From: Desulfobacula sp.
GTDB lineage: Bacteria > Desulfobacterota > Desulfobacteria > Desulfobacterales > Desulfobacteraceae
Assembly (NCBI GenBank): GCA_029940235.1
Contig: JAOZRI010000098.1
Location: forward strand, 1-7,790
Direction of reading: 5' to 3'
Length of the DNA: 7,790 nt
A program made the translations under genes and the position numbers. Of this stretch, positions 6,637 to 7,790 are shown in pieces. The notes under the pieces were generated by a model that worked only from the letters and a program-made list of their open reading frames with translations, was not told the origin of the DNA and did not search any database. Each line of letters begins with the position of its first letter. Within the stretch, counting starts at the first letter, position 1.

Positions 6637-7215
6637 TTACATCAAAGACTCAGTTAAAACAAAAGCTGCCTGGAGATATGATGTCGGGCAAAGAGGAAAG
6701 CACTCCTTGCAGTCGTTACACACTTTTGAGGCTATCTGCGGCACAAAGCAGATCTCTTTATTGATTCCTCTGTCAACAAAGCCTATTGCATTGGCTTTTT
6801 TAACTTCAGCACAATATCTTACACACAATCCGCAGTGGATGCAGAATGACGGATCTTTTACATATTGATCAGGATTTGCTCCATACTCTTTAGCAAACTC
6901 TTTTAATTGCGGGGCATCAGGAGCATGGGCCATGAGAAGCTCTATTATGGTTTTACGGATTCTATCCACTTTTTCAGATCTGGTCCTGACTATTATGCCC
7001 TCTTCTACCGGATAGACACAGGAGACAACAAGTTTTGTCCGGCCGTTTACTTCCACCTCTACAATGCAGAGTCTGCAGCCACCAAAAGGTTCGAGCTTTT
7101 CATGATGACAAAGTGTAGGTATGAATATCCCTGCATCCTGAGCTGCCTCAAGAACAGTCATGTCTGGTTTTGCCTTTACTTTTTCCCCATCAATTTCAAA
7201 TTGAATTTCTTTCAT
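6637..7215 (-). CDS. NuoG-like iron-sulfur subunit (2Fe-2S plus two 4Fe-4S) of an NAD(P)-linked redox complex
   Basis: This 192-residue soluble iron-sulfur protein resembles the N-terminal part of NuoG and the small electron-transfer subunits of NAD(P)-linked hydrogenases and formate dehydrogenases (HoxU-like). A plant-type 2Fe-2S domain spans about 1-80, with ligands Cys36, Cys47, Cys50 and Cys66. Two 4Fe-4S motifs follow: Cys125/128/131/135 (CIHCGLCVRYC) and Cys166/169/172/176 (CNDCKECFPLC). The His-Cys cluster motif normally found between them (as in LLxxHPxDC) reads LLMAHAPDAPQLKEFA, with no cysteine, so that cluster should be absent. It starts at ATG 7215-7213, 24 bases after the NuoF-like gene, with only a weak GAGAG site, suggesting coupled expression. 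Its likely role is to carry electrons between the flavoprotein and a catalytic subunit not present here. It is the last gene of this unit in the window. Confidence 0.87.
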   Translation of the reverse strand: MKEIQFEIDGEKVKAKPDMTVLEAAQDAGIFIPTLCHHEKLEPFGGCRLCIVEVEVNGRTKLVVSCVYPVEEGIIVRTRSEKVDRIRKTIIELLMAHAPDAPQLKEFAKEYGANPDQYVKDPSFCIHCGLCVRYCAEVKKANAIGFVDRGINKEICFVPQIASKVCNDCKECFPLCPTSYLQAAFVLTESLM

Positions 7216-7239
7216 TTTATCTGCTCTCTTTGCATTGTG

Positions 7240-7790
7240 TTATTTCTTTTTGGCTATCGCTCTTTTTTCTTCGGGCACAGGATCTGGAACAGGCTCACCT
7301 GAAAGCTTTGTGACTGCACCAAATTTAGTTGGGCAGACTTCAAAACAGGTGCTGCAATTTGTACATTTTTCCTGATCAATGATGTGAATTGTTTTCTTGG
7401 CACCATCAATGGCATCTGCAGGACAGTTTTTACGGCACATGCCACAACCACTGCATTTGTCAGGATCTATGTAAAAGGATATCATATCTTTACAGGCAAG
7501 AGCAGGGCATCGTTTCTCTTTTATATGTGCTTCATATTCATCCCTGAAATAGCGCAAAGTGCTTAAGAATGGATTTGGGGCACTTTTTCCAAGGGCACAT
7601 AAAGAGGCTTCAACCGCAGTTTCAGCAAGTTCTTCCAAAAGTTCGATATCACCTTCTTTGCCTTTGCCCTGGGTAATATTGGTCAGGATTCTATGCATCT
7701 GACGCAGGCCCTCACGACATGGAACACATTTGCCGCAGGACTCTTCAGTAAGAAAATTGATAAAATATCTTGCAACATCCACCATGCAGG
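7240..7790 (-). CDS. NuoF/HydB/HndC-like NAD(P)-binding flavoprotein subunit, C-terminal part
   Basis: The gene is open at the right edge; the last 182 codons or so are visible, and the reading frame continues upstream through a Cys codon (TGC) before MVDVARYF. The NuoF 4Fe-4S site is present as ESCGKCVPC (cysteines 17, 20 and 23, counting the Met at 7785 as 1) with Cys63 in [11 protein letters not shown]. After YRDEY-type and [10 protein letters not shown] linker sequence comes a bacterial ferredoxin domain with two 4Fe-4S motifs, [12 protein letters not shown] (111-122) and [12 protein letters not shown] (141-152), then a charged proline-rich tail. The FMN and NAD(H) domains would lie beyond the edge. 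This ferredoxin-tailed form is typical of soluble NAD(P)-dependent hydrogenases and formate dehydrogenases, including electron-bifurcating HydABC types, rather than respiratory complex I. The internal Met at 7785 is not the true start. Confidence 0.9.
   Translation of the reverse strand, partial: CMVDVARYFINFLTEESCGKCVPCREGLRQMHRILTNITQGKGKEGDIELLEELAETAVEASLCALGKSAPNPFLSTLRYFRDEYEAHIKEKRCPALACKDMISFYIDPDKCSGCGMCRKNCPADAIDGAKKTIHIIDQEKCTNCSTCFEVCPTKFGAVTKLSGEPVPDPVPEEKRAIAKKK

Noticed and set aside
7254..7451. 65-codon minus-strand frame inside the NuoF-like gene
   Set aside because: It is an out-of-frame shadow within the ferredoxin-tail coding region, whose own frame carries intact cluster motifs.

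Overview
All recognisable genes in this window lie on the minus strand, so the biological reading order runs from position 7790 down to 1. The content suggests a strictly anaerobic, respiratory bacterium of the Desulfobacterota, most like the Desulfobacteraceae-type sulfate reducers. That placement is inference. It rests on the arrangement etfB-etfA followed by a membrane NarI-like/Fe-S oxidoreductase, on an NADH-dehydrogenase-like flavoprotein with a ferredoxin tail, on FdhD, and on the moderately AT-rich composition.

Right end (7790 to 6637): the C-terminal part of a NuoF/HydB-like flavoprotein subunit, open at the right edge, carries the NuoF 4Fe-4S site and a tail with two ferredoxin-type 4Fe-4S clusters. 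It is followed by a 192-residue NuoG-like iron-sulfur protein with one 2Fe-2S and two 4Fe-4S motifs. Together they look like the electron-input module of an NAD(P)-linked formate dehydrogenase, hydrogenase or related soluble complex. Its catalytic subunit is not in the window.

Middle (6636 to 4073): a 260-base spacer with inverted repeats leads into a membrane-bound diguanylate cyclase (periplasmic Cache-type sensor, two membrane segments, coiled coil, GGEEF domain with an inhibitory site). After an 81-base gap from its end to the next upstream candidate start comes a gamma-carbonic-anhydrase-family hexapeptide-repeat protein.

Left half (4072 to 1): a 295-base gap holds a good sigma70-type promoter directed leftward into fdhD, the sulfurtransferase for formate dehydrogenase maturation. 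Then follow etfB, etfA and the 5' part of a membrane Fe-S oxidoreductase gene cut by the left edge. The spacing (53, 222 and 57 bases) and shared strand fit one transcription unit. etfB and etfA are separated by a compact, multiply palindromic element that looks like a dispersed genomic repeat. EtfAB plus the membrane oxidoreductase would pass electrons from acyl-CoA (or similar) dehydrogenases towards the quinone pool, or the reverse. FdhD links this cluster to formate metabolism.

I found no RNA genes, CRISPR arrays, insertion sequences or convincing rho-independent terminators. The strongest points for a second look are the reduced NuoG-like subunit, the fdhD-etf linkage, the palindromic repeat element, and the unusual consecutive TTG starts of fdhD and etfB. 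I did not find a clearly undescribed system.
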